The notes beneath the pieces are model-generated. The model did not search any database, was not told the DNA's origin, and worked only from the letters and a program-made list of their open reading frames with translations. From Alkalimonas mucilaginosa (GTDB taxonomy: Bacteria > Pseudomonadota > Gammaproteobacteria > Enterobacterales > Alteromonadaceae), in NCBI RefSeq assembly GCF_036327005.1, contig NZ_JAUGZK010000004.1, positions 186,001 to 250,000 on the forward strand: a stretch of DNA of 64,000 nt. Reading direction: 5' to 3'. The position numbers and the translations under genes were made by a program. Within the stretch, counting starts at the first letter, position 1. Each line of letters starts with the position of its first letter. Below, one piece after another: positions 7,556-15,794 of the stretch.

Positions 7556-8886
7556 GTATGCTTCTAAACGGTGTGTCCGGGCTTAACGCTGCCAACAGTG
7601 CCCTGAACGTGGTCGGGCAAAATGTGGCCAATGCGGCGGTCAAAGGGTATAGCCGGCAGACAGTGTACCTGGAAACCGCGGCCGGTGGTTTAAATGGCGT
7701 CAAAGTGGTCAAGGTGGATCGCATCGTGAATGAGTTTCTGAACGATGACATTTGGCGCACCGGCTCGGATCTCAATTATTACCAAGGGTTTCACAGCTAT
7801 TTGGGCTATCTGGAGGAAATTCTCGGGACTGAATCACTGAACCTGAACGATGCAGTTGCTGGGATTAATGCTGCCTTTAATGCCGCCATGTCTGCACCAG
7901 ACTCCAACGCCTATCGCCAGCAGGTGCTGTCTTCATCTCAGGCTTTGGTGCAGGACTTATCGCAAATCAATGGTGCCTTGTCGGATCAGCAGGATAAGTT
8001 GAGCAAAGAGCTCTCCAACCTGGCGGATAACAGCACTGCTTTGCTGCAGCAAGTGGCCGAGTTAAACAGCAAAATCAGTAAAGCTCAGGCGTTGGGCCAG
8101 GCAACTGCGGAGTTGGCCGATGCTCGTGAAGTGCTGATTAGCGAATTGGCCGGTTTTATCGGGGTGGACGTTCTTGATCCGGGAGACGGTACCCTGACGG
8201 TCAGCAGTAAAAATGGTGCCCCTTTGGTGGTTGGCTCCAAAGCATCCGAAGTGCATGTCAGCGGCACCAACGTTCATGTCAGCTTCAATGGCCTGGATTT
8301 TCCGCTGAATGAATTTATTGGCGGCCGTATCGGTGGCCTGCTGAATGTCGATGCGACTGTGCTGCAACCGGCCAGGCTGCAATTGGAGCAGATAGTCACT
8401 AATATTGCCGACTCGGTGAATACGGCTTTATCCGAAGGCTTTGATCTAAACGGACAGCCGGGAGAGCCATTGTTTCAGTACAACCCGGCTGATGTACTGG
8501 GCACTATCCGGGTAAACGACTCGCTGCAGCCAGATGATCTGGCATTTATCGGCCGGGTGGACGATGGCTTTGGTGGCTGGATCCCGGCTGGTGGTCGTGG
8601 TGATAATGGCAATATTGCCAATCTGGTGTCGTCTTTACAGGGGGGCACCGCCGGTTACGATACCCTGATTGGTGATCTGGCGATTCAAAGCAAACAGGTA
8701 CAAAGCAGCATTAAAACAGCACAGCTGTTAAACCAGAATGCGGTGGCAGCGCGCGACAATGTCAGCGGGGTCAACCTGGACGAAGAGGCCGCAAACCTGA
8801 TGTATTACCAGCAGCTGTATGATGCGAATGCCCGGGTTATCAGCACCGCCGATCAATTGTTTAAAACCCTGATTAACATTTTCTGA
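7552..8886 (+). CDS. flgK: Flagellar hook-associated protein 1 FlgK (lateral)
   Basis: First hook-filament junction protein, 444 residues, at the short end for FlgK. It opens with the axial-protein helix (MLLNGVSGLNAANSALNVVG, NVANAAVKGYSRQT) and ends with the matching helix (VNLDEEAANLMYYQQLYDAN, ARVISTADQLFKTLINIF). The middle holds a long coiled-coil stretch (about residues 120-200). It starts at ATG 7552 inside the flgJ stop; ATG 7558 is an alternative. Confidence 0.94.
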   Translation: MSMLLNGVSGLNAANSALNVVGQNVANAAVKGYSRQTVYLETAAGGLNGVKVVKVDRIVNEFLNDDIWRTGSDLNYYQGFHSYLGYLEEILGTESLNLNDAVAGINAAFNAAMSAPDSNAYRQQVLSSSQALVQDLSQINGALSDQQDKLSKELSNLADNSTALLQQVAELNSKISKAQALGQATAELADAREVLISELAGFIGVDVLDPGDGTLTVSSKNGAPLVVGSKASEVHVSGTNVHVSFNGLDFPLNEFIGGRIGGLLNVDATVLQPARLQLEQIVTNIADSVNTALSEGFDLNGQPGEPLFQYNPADVLGTIRVNDSLQPDDLAFIGRVDDGFGGWIPAGGRGDNGNIANLVSSLQGGTAGYDTLIGDLAIQSKQVQSSIKTAQLLNQNAVAARDNVSGVNLDEEAANLMYYQQLYDANARVISTADQLFKTLINIF

Positions 8887-8896
8887 GGCAGTGGCT

Positions 8897-9793
8897 ATGC
8901 GCGTGAGCAGCAATCAATACCACCTGAATACGATTCGCAATATTCAGCAAGCGACAGCTGAGTACAGCAAATTATCCACTCAGCTTGGCACCAATCAGCG
9001 TATTCAAAAGCCGTCGGATGATCCGCTGGGTACTGTCATGCTGTTGACATTAAACAGTGAACTGACCAAGCTGGAACAGTTCAAGGCAAATATGAATGCG
9101 GTGCACTTTAATCTTGGGCAGCAGGAAACCCAACTCAGCAGCATCATCAATACGCTGTATTCGGTGCAGGAAATTGTCACCACGGCAGCCGATGGATCCA
9201 TGGGGCAAGCCGAGCTGCAAGCTTTTAGCCAGGAGTTGTCGGTGTTGTTTCCAGCCATTGTTGATCTGCTCAATGCTACCGACGGCAACGGCAATTATTA
9301 TTTCTCCGGCAGTTTAACCGATGTCAAACCTTTCGAGCGGGATGCGCTGGGTGTCTATCAGTACCAGGGGGATGACAGGGTGCGGCAGATCGCCGTATCG
9401 GACAATTCCAGTGTGCCAGGCAACATCGTGGGCAGTGCGCTGGACCCGGGGGTTAACTTCTTAAATCAGATGCAGGATTACCTGGATCTGATCAGTTCTG
9501 CCCCTGCTGGCGGTGTCGGCGATGAATCGCGTGCCATGCTGGCTCATATCAGCAGTTTTATGGCCACAGTCAACGGTGAGGTAACCCGCATAGGTGGCAC
9601 TTTGGCGTCGCTGGATGAGATGGCGATGGGCAATGATGATATCGCGCTTTTTACCGAAACTTTGCGTGATGATATTAAAAACGTCGATTACCCAACGGCT
9701 TTTGTGCAGATGAATCAGGCGATGGCATCGTATGAATCCTCGTTAAAAGTCTATTCCAGTGTGTCCAGGCTGACACTGTTTTCTTACGTCTGA
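8897..9793 (+). CDS. flgL: Flagellar hook-associated protein 3 FlgL (lateral)
   Basis: Second junction protein, flagellin-like, 298 residues. The start (MRVSSNQYHLNTIRNIQQAT) and the helix with RIQKPSDDPLGTVMLL are diagnostic of FlgL; the end (TAFVQMNQAMASYESSLKVY) is the C-terminal flagellin-type helix. ATG 8897 follows GAGG by 8 bases and is preferred over GTG 8891. Confidence 0.93.
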   Translation: MRVSSNQYHLNTIRNIQQATAEYSKLSTQLGTNQRIQKPSDDPLGTVMLLTLNSELTKLEQFKANMNAVHFNLGQQETQLSSIINTLYSVQEIVTTAADGSMGQAELQAFSQELSVLFPAIVDLLNATDGNGNYYFSGSLTDVKPFERDALGVYQYQGDDRVRQIAVSDNSSVPGNIVGSALDPGVNFLNQMQDYLDLISSAPAGGVGDESRAMLAHISSFMATVNGEVTRIGGTLASLDEMAMGNDDIALFTETLRDDIKNVDYPTAFVQMNQAMASYESSLKVYSSVSRLTLFSYV

Positions 9794-9806
9794 ATAAGGT
9801 TCGTTC

Positions 9807-10832
9807 ATGCAGCTATCCGCTACGTCAGATACGATCAGCCTTAGTGCTCTTAGTCCCCTTAGTGCGACCGATCGGGCGGCGGTGATTCAGGCTGTTCGCC
9901 AGGATGATAGTGGTCAGCAGGTACCGATATCGCGTCAGGCGCGGCAAATTCAGGTATTAAGTAAATGGGCGCAGGCAGCGGATGTCAGCAAGCAATTAAG
10001 CCAGACTGAACAAACCGAACGACAGATCCGCCAGGCCTATCAGGCACTGGAGCGTTTAAAGCGACAGCTAAATTCACCTGCGTACACTAAGTTATCGGCC
10101 CAACAGCAACAAGACGCACAACAACAACTGCAGCAGTTGGAGCAGCGGCTGCAAGGGTCTGCTGGGGCTCTGACGACGAATCTGACCCTTGCCGGGGCCA
10201 CAGCCGCCCCTTTTAAAGCCACCTTAAACCAGAGTATTGATTTGCTTAGTGAACGCCGTCAAACCGAGCAGGTTCAGATACTGCTGGGTCGAAGTGGCAG
10301 TGCGGTGAGTCTGACCCTGGCTGCCGGCCAAAGTGCCGGGCAAAATCTGCAGGCGGTGCAGCAGGCATTCAGTCGTCAGCACATCAGCGTCAGTGTGGAT
10401 TCACAGCAGCAGCTGTATTTTTCTGCCGAAGCTCGTGACGCCCGTAAGTTGCAGGAACCCTGGCTGATGACTGGTCAGGGGGTTCGCGTTGCGGCCGGCA
10501 ACCCTGTCAGTGTGCAGTTGCAGCCGGCAGACAGCTTGTTAACGCAACTGGGCAAGGCGGCAACCTCGGCTGACACTGTGCAGCAATACCGGCAACAGAT
10601 ACAACAGGCGCAGCAGCAATTAAAAGAAGTGCTAAGCAAGGTGCAGGCGCAGCGTACAGCCCTGCAGGCACAGCTGGCAGCCATCCAGCAGAGCCAGAGC
10701 AGTGATGCAGAGTTGCAGGCACGAAGTGAGCAGTTACGGCTGGATATGCAAAGCGGCACGAAAAGTACGGTGTCGGTGGTGATGTCTCAGGCCAATATTA
10801 CCCGCAGTCTGGTTGCTTTTGGTTTAGGCTGA
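9807..10832 (+). CDS. LafW-like protein of unknown function between flgL and flagellin
   Basis: A 341-residue protein with no signal peptide or membrane segment. It is rich in glutamine and has predicted coiled-coil stretches at about residues 60-115 and 245-310 (QTERQIRQAYQALERLKRQL, RQQIQQAQQQLKEVLSKVQA). The end (SVVMSQANITRSLVAFGLG) resembles the closing residues of axial or adaptor proteins only loosely. The position, directly between flgL and the lateral flagellin, is that of lafW in the E. coli Flag-2 and Aeromonas lateral clusters, described there as a putative hook-associated protein. I cannot verify homology by eye. It is last in the flgB operon: a strong terminator follows after 24 bases. 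Confidence 0.5.
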   Translation: MQLSATSDTISLSALSPLSATDRAAVIQAVRQDDSGQQVPISRQARQIQVLSKWAQAADVSKQLSQTEQTERQIRQAYQALERLKRQLNSPAYTKLSAQQQQDAQQQLQQLEQRLQGSAGALTTNLTLAGATAAPFKATLNQSIDLLSERRQTEQVQILLGRSGSAVSLTLAAGQSAGQNLQAVQQAFSRQHISVSVDSQQQLYFSAEARDARKLQEPWLMTGQGVRVAAGNPVSVQLQPADSLLTQLGKAATSADTVQQYRQQIQQAQQQLKEVLSKVQAQRTALQAQLAAIQQSQSSDAELQARSEQLRLDMQSGTKSTVSVVMSQANITRSLVAFGLG

Positions 10833-10856
10833 GTGTGTCGTCCTTAGTCTCGATGC

Positions 10857-10886
10857 ATCCCGCTACGGCGGGATTTTTTGTTTTTG
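10857..10886 (+). terminator. Rho-independent terminator after the flgB-lafW operon
   Basis: Perfect 7-base stem ATCCCGC/GCGGGAT (10857-10863 with 10868-10874), TACG loop, followed by a run of T broken by one G. It separates the hook-basal-body operon from the flagellin gene. Confidence 0.9.
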
Positions 10887-10934
10887 CCGGCGCAAAGCAT
10901 CTCTCAGTCATCGTGAAAAAATTCGAGAAAAAAT

Positions 10935-10962
10935 TTCAGTTCTGTTGGCGCCTTGTCGCTTT
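10935..10962 (+). promoter_or_regulatory. Weak sigma-28 type promoter candidate for lafA
   Basis: TTCAGTTC and GTCGCTTT, 12 bases apart, partly resemble the sigma-28 consensus TAAAGTTT-N11-GCCGATAA, about 35 bases before the lafA start. The match is poor. Lateral flagellin genes are known to depend on the lateral sigma-28 in Vibrio and Aeromonas, so a promoter is expected in this 110-base interval, but the exact site is uncertain. Confidence 0.25.
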
Positions 10963-10996
10963 ATATCTTTGAGCATCAATTACAGGAGATCCTACG

Positions 10997-11836
10997 ATGG
11001 CTTTATCAATTCAATCCAATATGGCGTCAAAAGCAATTCAAAACCAACTGAGCCGCACCAACAGCGATTTGTCGGTAGCGCTGGAACGTTTAGGCTCTGG
11101 TTTCCGTATCAACTCAGCGAAAGACGATGCGGCTGGTCTGCAAATTGCTAACCGTCTGAATGCGCAGGTGCGTGGTCAGGAAGCGGCTATTTACAACGCC
11201 AACAATGCCAATTCTATGCTGCAAACCGCAGAAGGCGCGTTTGAAGAGATGACCAACATTGCTTATCGCATGAAAGAGCTGGCGACTCAGGGTGCTAACG
11301 GCACCAACAACGATTCAGAATATACCGCATTAAATGCTGAGTTTGATGCATTGTCAGCAGAGCTGACCAACATTATGACCAATACCTCTTATGGTTCAGG
11401 TACTACACTGTTGGATGCTGCTGGCAAGTTTGGTGCCGGCGCAGTAACTTTCCAGATTGGCTCTACTGCAGCAGAAACGCTGGCGGTTGACGTATCTACC
11501 GAGTTGGGTGAAATTACCACTACAATCACTGGCCTGACAGGCCTGGATGATCAGACTGACTCAACAGCTACTATGGCCGAGATTGATACACTGATCGACA
11601 ATATCGGTGCTGCCCGTGCCAACCTTGGTGCGACCATGAATCGCTTGGATCATACCATCAATAATCTGACCAATATGTCAGAAAATACTCAGGCATCCGC
11701 TTCACAGCTGATGGATGCTGACTTTGCCAAAGAAACGTCCAATATGACCAAGCATCAGTTGCTGATGAACTCTGGTATTTCTGTGCTGAGCGCATCGAAC
11801 AGCACCACTCAGATGATTGGTTCACTGCTACGTTAA
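10997..11836 (+). CDS. lafA: Lateral flagellin LafA
   Basis: Filament subunit, 279 residues, short as usual for lateral flagellins. The N-terminal D0/D1 helices are conserved (LERLGSGFRINSAKDDAAGL, QIANRLNAQVRGQ) and so is the C-terminal helix (SQLMDADFAKETSNMTKHQL, NSGISVLSASNSTTQMIGSL). The variable middle is only about 80 residues. Ribosome binding site ACAGGAGATC at good spacing. Codon use looks tuned for strong expression compared with neighbours. Flanked by two terminators, so it is a single-gene transcript with its own promoter. Only one flagellin gene is present in this cluster. Confidence 0.95.
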   Translation: MALSIQSNMASKAIQNQLSRTNSDLSVALERLGSGFRINSAKDDAAGLQIANRLNAQVRGQEAAIYNANNANSMLQTAEGAFEEMTNIAYRMKELATQGANGTNNDSEYTALNAEFDALSAELTNIMTNTSYGSGTTLLDAAGKFGAGAVTFQIGSTAAETLAVDVSTELGEITTTITGLTGLDDQTDSTATMAEIDTLIDNIGAARANLGATMNRLDHTINNLTNMSENTQASASQLMDADFAKETSNMTKHQLLMNSGISVLSASNSTTQMIGSLLR

Positions 11837-11847
11837 TCGCAGCTAGC

Positions 11848-11873
11848 CGGGGCCTGCGTGCCCCGTGCTTTTT
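11848..11873 (+). terminator. Rho-independent terminator after lafA
   Basis: CGGGGC/GCCCCG stem (11848-11853 with 11860-11865), six-base loop, then TGCTTTTTG. It ends the flagellin transcript. Confidence 0.85.
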
Positions 11874-11943
11874 GTATTCGCATCCTGGCGGCCATGGTCG
11901 CCGGGTGCTTTAACACCTTATTCTCTGGCAAAGGGGAACGACT

Positions 11944-13236
11944 ATGTCGTCATTTCTTACGATAGATCCGCAGTATCTGGCCAGCCAGTACACCCAAATT
12001 GAACGGGCTGGCAAAGATAAAGTATTGGCCAATAAAGCGAATCAATTTACCGGCCAGTTGAATGCGATTCGAAAGTTACAAACCGCTTTAAAAGACTTCT
12101 CTACCCAGTTAAAAGATTTTCGCAGCGGCGACAACAGCATGCTGGCAAATACTGCCACTAGCAGCAGTGAGTCGACGCTTAGTGTGAAAGCCGGTGCGAA
12201 AGCAGTCGCCGGTAGTTATGAGATTTTTGTTGAGCAACTGGCACAAAATCATCAGTTGGCGATGTCCTTTGATCCCAATGCCACCCTGGCCACGGATGGT
12301 GAATTCAGTATCGATCTGGCTGGCAGCAGCTTTTCAGTCGACCTGGCCAGCTTGCCTGCCGGTGCAACGTTAACGGATCTGACGGCAGCCATCAATAATC
12401 ATGTCGATAATCCAGGCGTGAAGGCAACACTGATGCGCAGCGGTACTGAAACCTTTCTGGTGATTTCCAGTGAAGAAAGCGGAGAGGCCAATCAGCTGAC
12501 GCTTGATTTTACCCCCGGTGCAGATGCCGCCGGTGCTGATATCACCGCGGCCCTGGCAGCCAGACAAGAGCTGACTAAGGCACAGGATGCCAAAGTGCGG
12601 TTTGGTAGTGATGCAGCCATCAGTGTGACCAGCGCCAGCAATACGCTGACCGATGTGATTGAAGGCGTTAGCATCGACTTGCTCAGAGCCCAGGCTGGCA
12701 CCGATGGTCCGGTTCGCGTCACCATTGGTCAGGATGAGCAGGCGATTAAAGATAACCTGCAACAGTTTATATCCAGCTACAACAGTGTGGTGAGCGGCAT
12801 CAGCAAAGATGACAGCCTGAAAAGAGACAGTATGGCCCGCAGTATTCAGAATCAGTTCCGGGCTGCTTTGCAGGGCACTTTCGAAGGCAGCTCGTTGTAC
12901 AGCATTGGTATTGAGTTTGATCGCAATGGTGTTTTGAGTATCAATGCAAGCCGGTTTGAGCAGGCACTGGCAGCAGATCCAGCCAAGCTGGAGGCCATGC
13001 TGACAGGTGAGGACGGCATGCTGGCAAAGCTGGAAAATACCATAGAGCCTTACAGCAAAAACTTTGGTTTATTGACCGATAAGCAGAAAACTTTACAGGC
13101 CAGTCTGGATTTAATCACCGATCAAAAAAAGCGGCATGATTATTCCATGGAGTTAGCCTTTCGACGCTATCTGGGCCAGTTTACCCAGATGCAGGTGACC
13201 ATAGCGCAACTGGAAAGCTCGCTTGGCCAGTTTTGA
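11944..13236 (+). CDS. fliD: Flagellar filament cap protein FliD (lateral, LafB)
   Basis: FliD caps the growing filament and guides flagellin folding. The 430-residue product has the coiled-coil N-terminus (YLASQYTQIERAGKDKVLAN), the central FliD repeat-like domains (GSYEIFVEQLAQNHQLAM, LTDLTAAINNHVDNPGVKAT) and the C-terminal FliD_C part ending in a helix (YLGQFTQMQVTIAQLESSLG). The start follows AAAGGGGAACG. Its stop overlaps nothing; fliS begins 17 bases later, so fliD and fliS are cotranscribed. The 70 bases upstream hold an imperfect inverted repeat but no clear promoter. Confidence 0.92.
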   Translation: MSSFLTIDPQYLASQYTQIERAGKDKVLANKANQFTGQLNAIRKLQTALKDFSTQLKDFRSGDNSMLANTATSSSESTLSVKAGAKAVAGSYEIFVEQLAQNHQLAMSFDPNATLATDGEFSIDLAGSSFSVDLASLPAGATLTDLTAAINNHVDNPGVKATLMRSGTETFLVISSEESGEANQLTLDFTPGADAAGADITAALAARQELTKAQDAKVRFGSDAAISVTSASNTLTDVIEGVSIDLLRAQAGTDGPVRVTIGQDEQAIKDNLQQFISSYNSVVSGISKDDSLKRDSMARSIQNQFRAALQGTFEGSSLYSIGIEFDRNGVLSINASRFEQALAADPAKLEAMLTGEDGMLAKLENTIEPYSKNFGLLTDKQKTLQASLDLITDQKKRHDYSMELAFRRYLGQFTQMQVTIAQLESSLGQF

Positions 13237-13253
13237 TTTTAGAGAGACAAGTT

Positions 13254-13646
13254 ATGTTAGATTTTTCCAATGGGTATCAGGCGTACCAAAACACGTCAGT
13301 TGAAGGCAAAGCCGCCGGTGCTGACATTCATAAACTGGTGCTGATGTTGTTCGATGGCTTTCTCGATGAACTGGCACGGGTTGAGGGGCATATCCAGGCT
13401 AAGCGCTTTGATAAAAAGGCTGCGGGTATCGAGCGTATGCTGAAAATTCTTGGGGGCCTTGATGCTTCACTGGATCAGCAAAATGGCGGCGAAGTAGCGG
13501 CGACGATGCAACAGCTGTATCAGCACTGTGGTCAAGCCCTGCTTAATGCCAGCCTTAAAAACGATCTAGCCGAACTGGATACTGTTCGGGTTGTTATGAC
13601 CAACCTGCAGGAAGGCTGGCAAGGGCTGGCACAACAGGCAGCCTGA
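13254..13646 (+). CDS. fliS: Flagellin export chaperone FliS (lateral, LafC)
   Basis: Cytoplasmic chaperone that keeps flagellin unfolded for export. The 130-residue product starts MLDFSNGYQAYQNTSVEGKA and carries the helical FliS core (KLVLMLFDGFLDELARVEGH, AGIERMLKILGGLDASLD) and the usual C-terminal helix (VRVVMTNLQEGWQGLAQQ). ATG 13254 after AGAGAGA is chosen over the upstream frame opening at 13233. A terminator follows. Confidence 0.93.
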   Translation: MLDFSNGYQAYQNTSVEGKAAGADIHKLVLMLFDGFLDELARVEGHIQAKRFDKKAAGIERMLKILGGLDASLDQQNGGEVAATMQQLYQHCGQALLNASLKNDLAELDTVRVVMTNLQEGWQGLAQQAA

Positions 13647-13694
13647 ACAGCAAAGGTTCTACCTGCTGCTTTTGTCATACCATACCAGGTTGCA

Positions 13695-13717
13695 CCGCTG
13701 CTTTTGCAGCGGTTTTT
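13695..13717 (+). terminator. Rho-independent terminator after fliDS
   Basis: Perfect stem CCGCTGC/GCAGCGG (13695-13701 with 13706-13712) with a TTTT loop and a T5 tail. Confidence 0.9.
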
Positions 13718-13785
13718 GTATTGAATAACTGACACCCCCTTCATCATGGCAACCGCTGTCCGAACGGAAAACAGCATCGGCAGCA

Positions 13786-13814
13786 GTTCCGTTTGGCGGA
13801 AGTAACACTTCCGC
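13786..13814. promoter_or_regulatory. Palindromic activator-site candidate (LafK box?), copy 2
   Basis: GTTCCG (13786-13791), then GCGGAAG (13796-13802), five bases, and CTTCCGC (13808-13814). Same half-sites, same 5-base spacer and same extra half-site on the left as copy 1 at 911-937. It ends 51 bases before the sigma-54 element at 13865-13880. The distance to the promoter differs from copy 1 by 12 bases, about one helical turn. Confidence 0.55.
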
Positions 13815-13864
13815 ATTCTTGGTTCCAATTGATTTAAATCCTTCAAAAACAACAGTTTAATTTG

Positions 13865-13880
13865 TGGCCCGTGACTTGCT
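13865..13880 (+). promoter_or_regulatory. Sigma-54 promoter for the lafD-motAB operon
   Basis: TGGCCCGTGACTTGCT matches TGGCACG-N4-TTGCW with a single mismatch and keeps the essential GG and GC at exact spacing. Transcription would begin near 13892, 40 bases before lafD. The interval 13718-13931 contains no gene and is explained by this promoter and the palindrome. Confidence 0.75.
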
Positions 13881-13931
13881 AACCTTGATGGCTAACACGG
13901 GTAGCTGAAATGTATTGAACCGGGACTGAAT

Positions 13932-14258
13932 GTGACATTAACCCCTCTACAGACAACTGAACTAGCCAGGCAGCTGATGCGGTTGCAGCACAATTTGTTA
14001 CTGGCGGTACGGGCGCAGGACTGGCAGAAATTGCGCGGCCTGGATCGGCAACTGCTGGCTTTAGTAAAGCAACTGGAGCAGGCCGGGGTGAAAGAACTGT
14101 TTACGGCTCAGCTAAGTACCCTGCGGCAGAATTACCAGCATGTGCTGGAGCTGGCAAACAATGAACTGAAACGCACTGAGATCCAAATGAAGCAATTCAA
14201 TAAAAAGCGACAGGGGCTGGTGGCCTACAGGCAAACGACGGAAGGAAAGCTGTCGTGA
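13932..14258 (+). CDS. lafD: LafD / FliT-like flagellar chaperone
   Basis: A 108-residue, wholly helical, charged protein (LMRLQHNLLLAVRAQDWQKL, LTLRQNYQHVLELANNELKR is the general style of the second half) with no signal or membrane segment. Its size, composition and place between fliS and fliK match LafD, the lateral counterpart of FliT, a chaperone for the filament cap. It begins at GTG 13932 and its last 4 bases overlap fliK. Sequence similarity in this family is weak, so the call leans on context. First gene after the sigma-54 promoter. Confidence 0.65.
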   Translation: MTLTPLQTTELARQLMRLQHNLLLAVRAQDWQKLRGLDRQLLALVKQLEQAGVKELFTAQLSTLRQNYQHVLELANNELKRTEIQMKQFNKKRQGLVAYRQTTEGKLS

Positions 14259-15352
14259 CCCCGTTGCTAGCCGTCATTAACAAGTCGCAGCCAGCGGCGT
14301 TACCAAGCAACTCTGCGGTCTCTCAAGAGCCGGATGCCGGGTTGCAGGACTATGCTGCCTTGATTGCTGGTTTAACGCAGCAGACAACACCGCTGGCCGC
14401 GGCGGACGATACCGCTCTAAGCGACAGTGACGCAGCGTTGTTAACCGCAGCCGATCAGGCCGCGGCCGTGGTCGTGGCGGAGCTGACGGAAGCAACAACA
14501 AGCAGCCAGCAGTCTCTGCACAGCAGCCAAAGTGACAGCATGAACGCTGCAATGCAGTTGTCTTATAGCTTTGGCGCAGAGCGAAGTGTGTTTTACAGCA
14601 CCATGCAGACCGGTGTTACTCCAGATCTGTCTGGCGGGCATGGTCTGAGCCACAGTATTACGGCAACGGTGACAGAGCCAGCCGCCGTGCAGCAAAGCAT
14701 CGTGCAGGCAGCTGAGCAACGCTTAACTGTCTTGCCTGCGGCGCAGCATGCTGCCAGTTTGCATCAGGCGTTATCGCCGCAAAATACCAGCTTGCCGCCG
14801 TTGCTTTGGCAGGCGGTGAACATTGAGCAGCAGGATAACCCTGCTGCTGTCTCCGGCCCCTTGGCAAGTGCAACAGCTACCGGCAGTAGCGCCCAGGCGG
14901 CTGAGCCACTGACACACTGGAAAGCTGACCTGACCGGACTACAAAGCAGCCAGTGGGGGCAAAAGTTGGTGCATCTGCTGTCAGACAAAATCAATGTACA
15001 ACTGGGGCAACAGATTCAGCGCGCGCAAATTCGGCTTGATCCACCGCAATTGGGTGTGATTGAGCTGAGTGTGAGTGTCGATGGCGATAGAACCAGTGTG
15101 CAGCTGTACGCCGCGAACAGCCAGCTGCGTGAGGCCATGCAACAGCATCTTGACCAATTGCGCCAGCAACTGACGCAGCGTTTTGGAGCAGAACATAGCC
15201 TGGAGCTGGATGTGCGTGATCAGGCGCAGCAGCAGACAAAACACCATCAAAGTGCAGTACAGACGATTGCCAGCCAGCAGGGCAGTGAGGAGGCCGAACT
15301 GAACACGGCGGCTTCACAGCAGGGTACAGGCTGGCTGGACCGGCTGGTATAG
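14255..15352 (+). CDS. fliK: Flagellar hook-length control protein FliK (lateral, LafE)
   Basis: FliK measures the hook and switches export specificity. The 365-residue product has a long low-complexity A/Q/S/T-rich N-terminal ruler region and a compact C-terminal FliK domain at about residues 230-335 (KINVQLGQQIQRAQIRLDPP, QLGVIELSVSVDGDRTSVQL). The L-x-P-x-x-L-G-x-I-E signature is intact. GTG start at 14255 overlapping the lafD stop. Confidence 0.88.
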   Translation: MTPLLAVINKSQPAALPSNSAVSQEPDAGLQDYAALIAGLTQQTTPLAAADDTALSDSDAALLTAADQAAAVVVAELTEATTSSQQSLHSSQSDSMNAAMQLSYSFGAERSVFYSTMQTGVTPDLSGGHGLSHSITATVTEPAAVQQSIVQAAEQRLTVLPAAQHAASLHQALSPQNTSLPPLLWQAVNIEQQDNPAAVSGPLASATATGSSAQAAEPLTHWKADLTGLQSSQWGQKLVHLLSDKINVQLGQQIQRAQIRLDPPQLGVIELSVSVDGDRTSVQLYAANSQLREAMQQHLDQLRQQLTQRFGAEHSLELDVRDQAQQQTKHHQSAVQTIASQQGSEEAELNTAASQQGTGWLDRLV

Positions 15353-15365
15353 GAGAACCAAAAAG

Positions 15366-15788
15366 ATGAAAACCTTAATTTTGATCGTTGCAGCCGTTTG
15401 CCTGATTGCGGTGGGTGTGGGTGGTAGTTATTGGTACAGCCAGCAAAACCCACAAGTAGCAGAGCCGACCAGGCCACTGTTTTTTCCGCTGGAACGCTTT
15501 GTGATCAGTGTCGACAGCCAGCATCACTCTCGTTATCTGGTATTGGAGCTGACCTTGGTCAGCCATGATCCTGTGGTGCTGGCTATGTTGCAGGACGCCG
15601 TGCCATTGCTGCGCAATGCGTTGGTCCAGCACTTTAGCAACAGCCAGCATCTTGATGTGAAGAATGACTTTAAAGATATTCCACAGGTGCAGGCGCAACT
15701 GCTGCACGAGTTCAATCAGGCTTTACGTTTGCACAAGTTCAGTCATCAGATTGAACAGGTGCTGGTTACGAATGTGTTTATCCAGTAA
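15366..15788 (+). CDS. fliL: Flagellar basal-body protein FliL (lateral, LafF)
   Basis: Inner-membrane protein that surrounds the stator. The 140-residue product has one N-terminal membrane helix (LILIVAAVCLIAVGVGGSYW) and a periplasmic FliL domain (FVISVDSQHHSRYLVLELTL, ending EQVLVTNVFIQ, the typical V-x-x-V-x-F-x-x-F/Q end). Located between fliK and sigma-28 as in the laf gene order. Confidence 0.88.
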   Translation: MKTLILIVAAVCLIAVGVGGSYWYSQQNPQVAEPTRPLFFPLERFVISVDSQHHSRYLVLELTLVSHDPVVLAMLQDAVPLLRNALVQHFSNSQHLDVKNDFKDIPQVQAQLLHEFNQALRLHKFSHQIEQVLVTNVFIQ

Positions 15789-15794
15789 GGCGCG

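Noticed and set aside
11880..11905. Sigma-54 promoter before fliD (CTGGCGGCCATGGTCGCC)
   Set aside because: It has the GG but the -12 GC is shifted by a base; the stretch is better read as an imperfect inverted repeat of unknown role.
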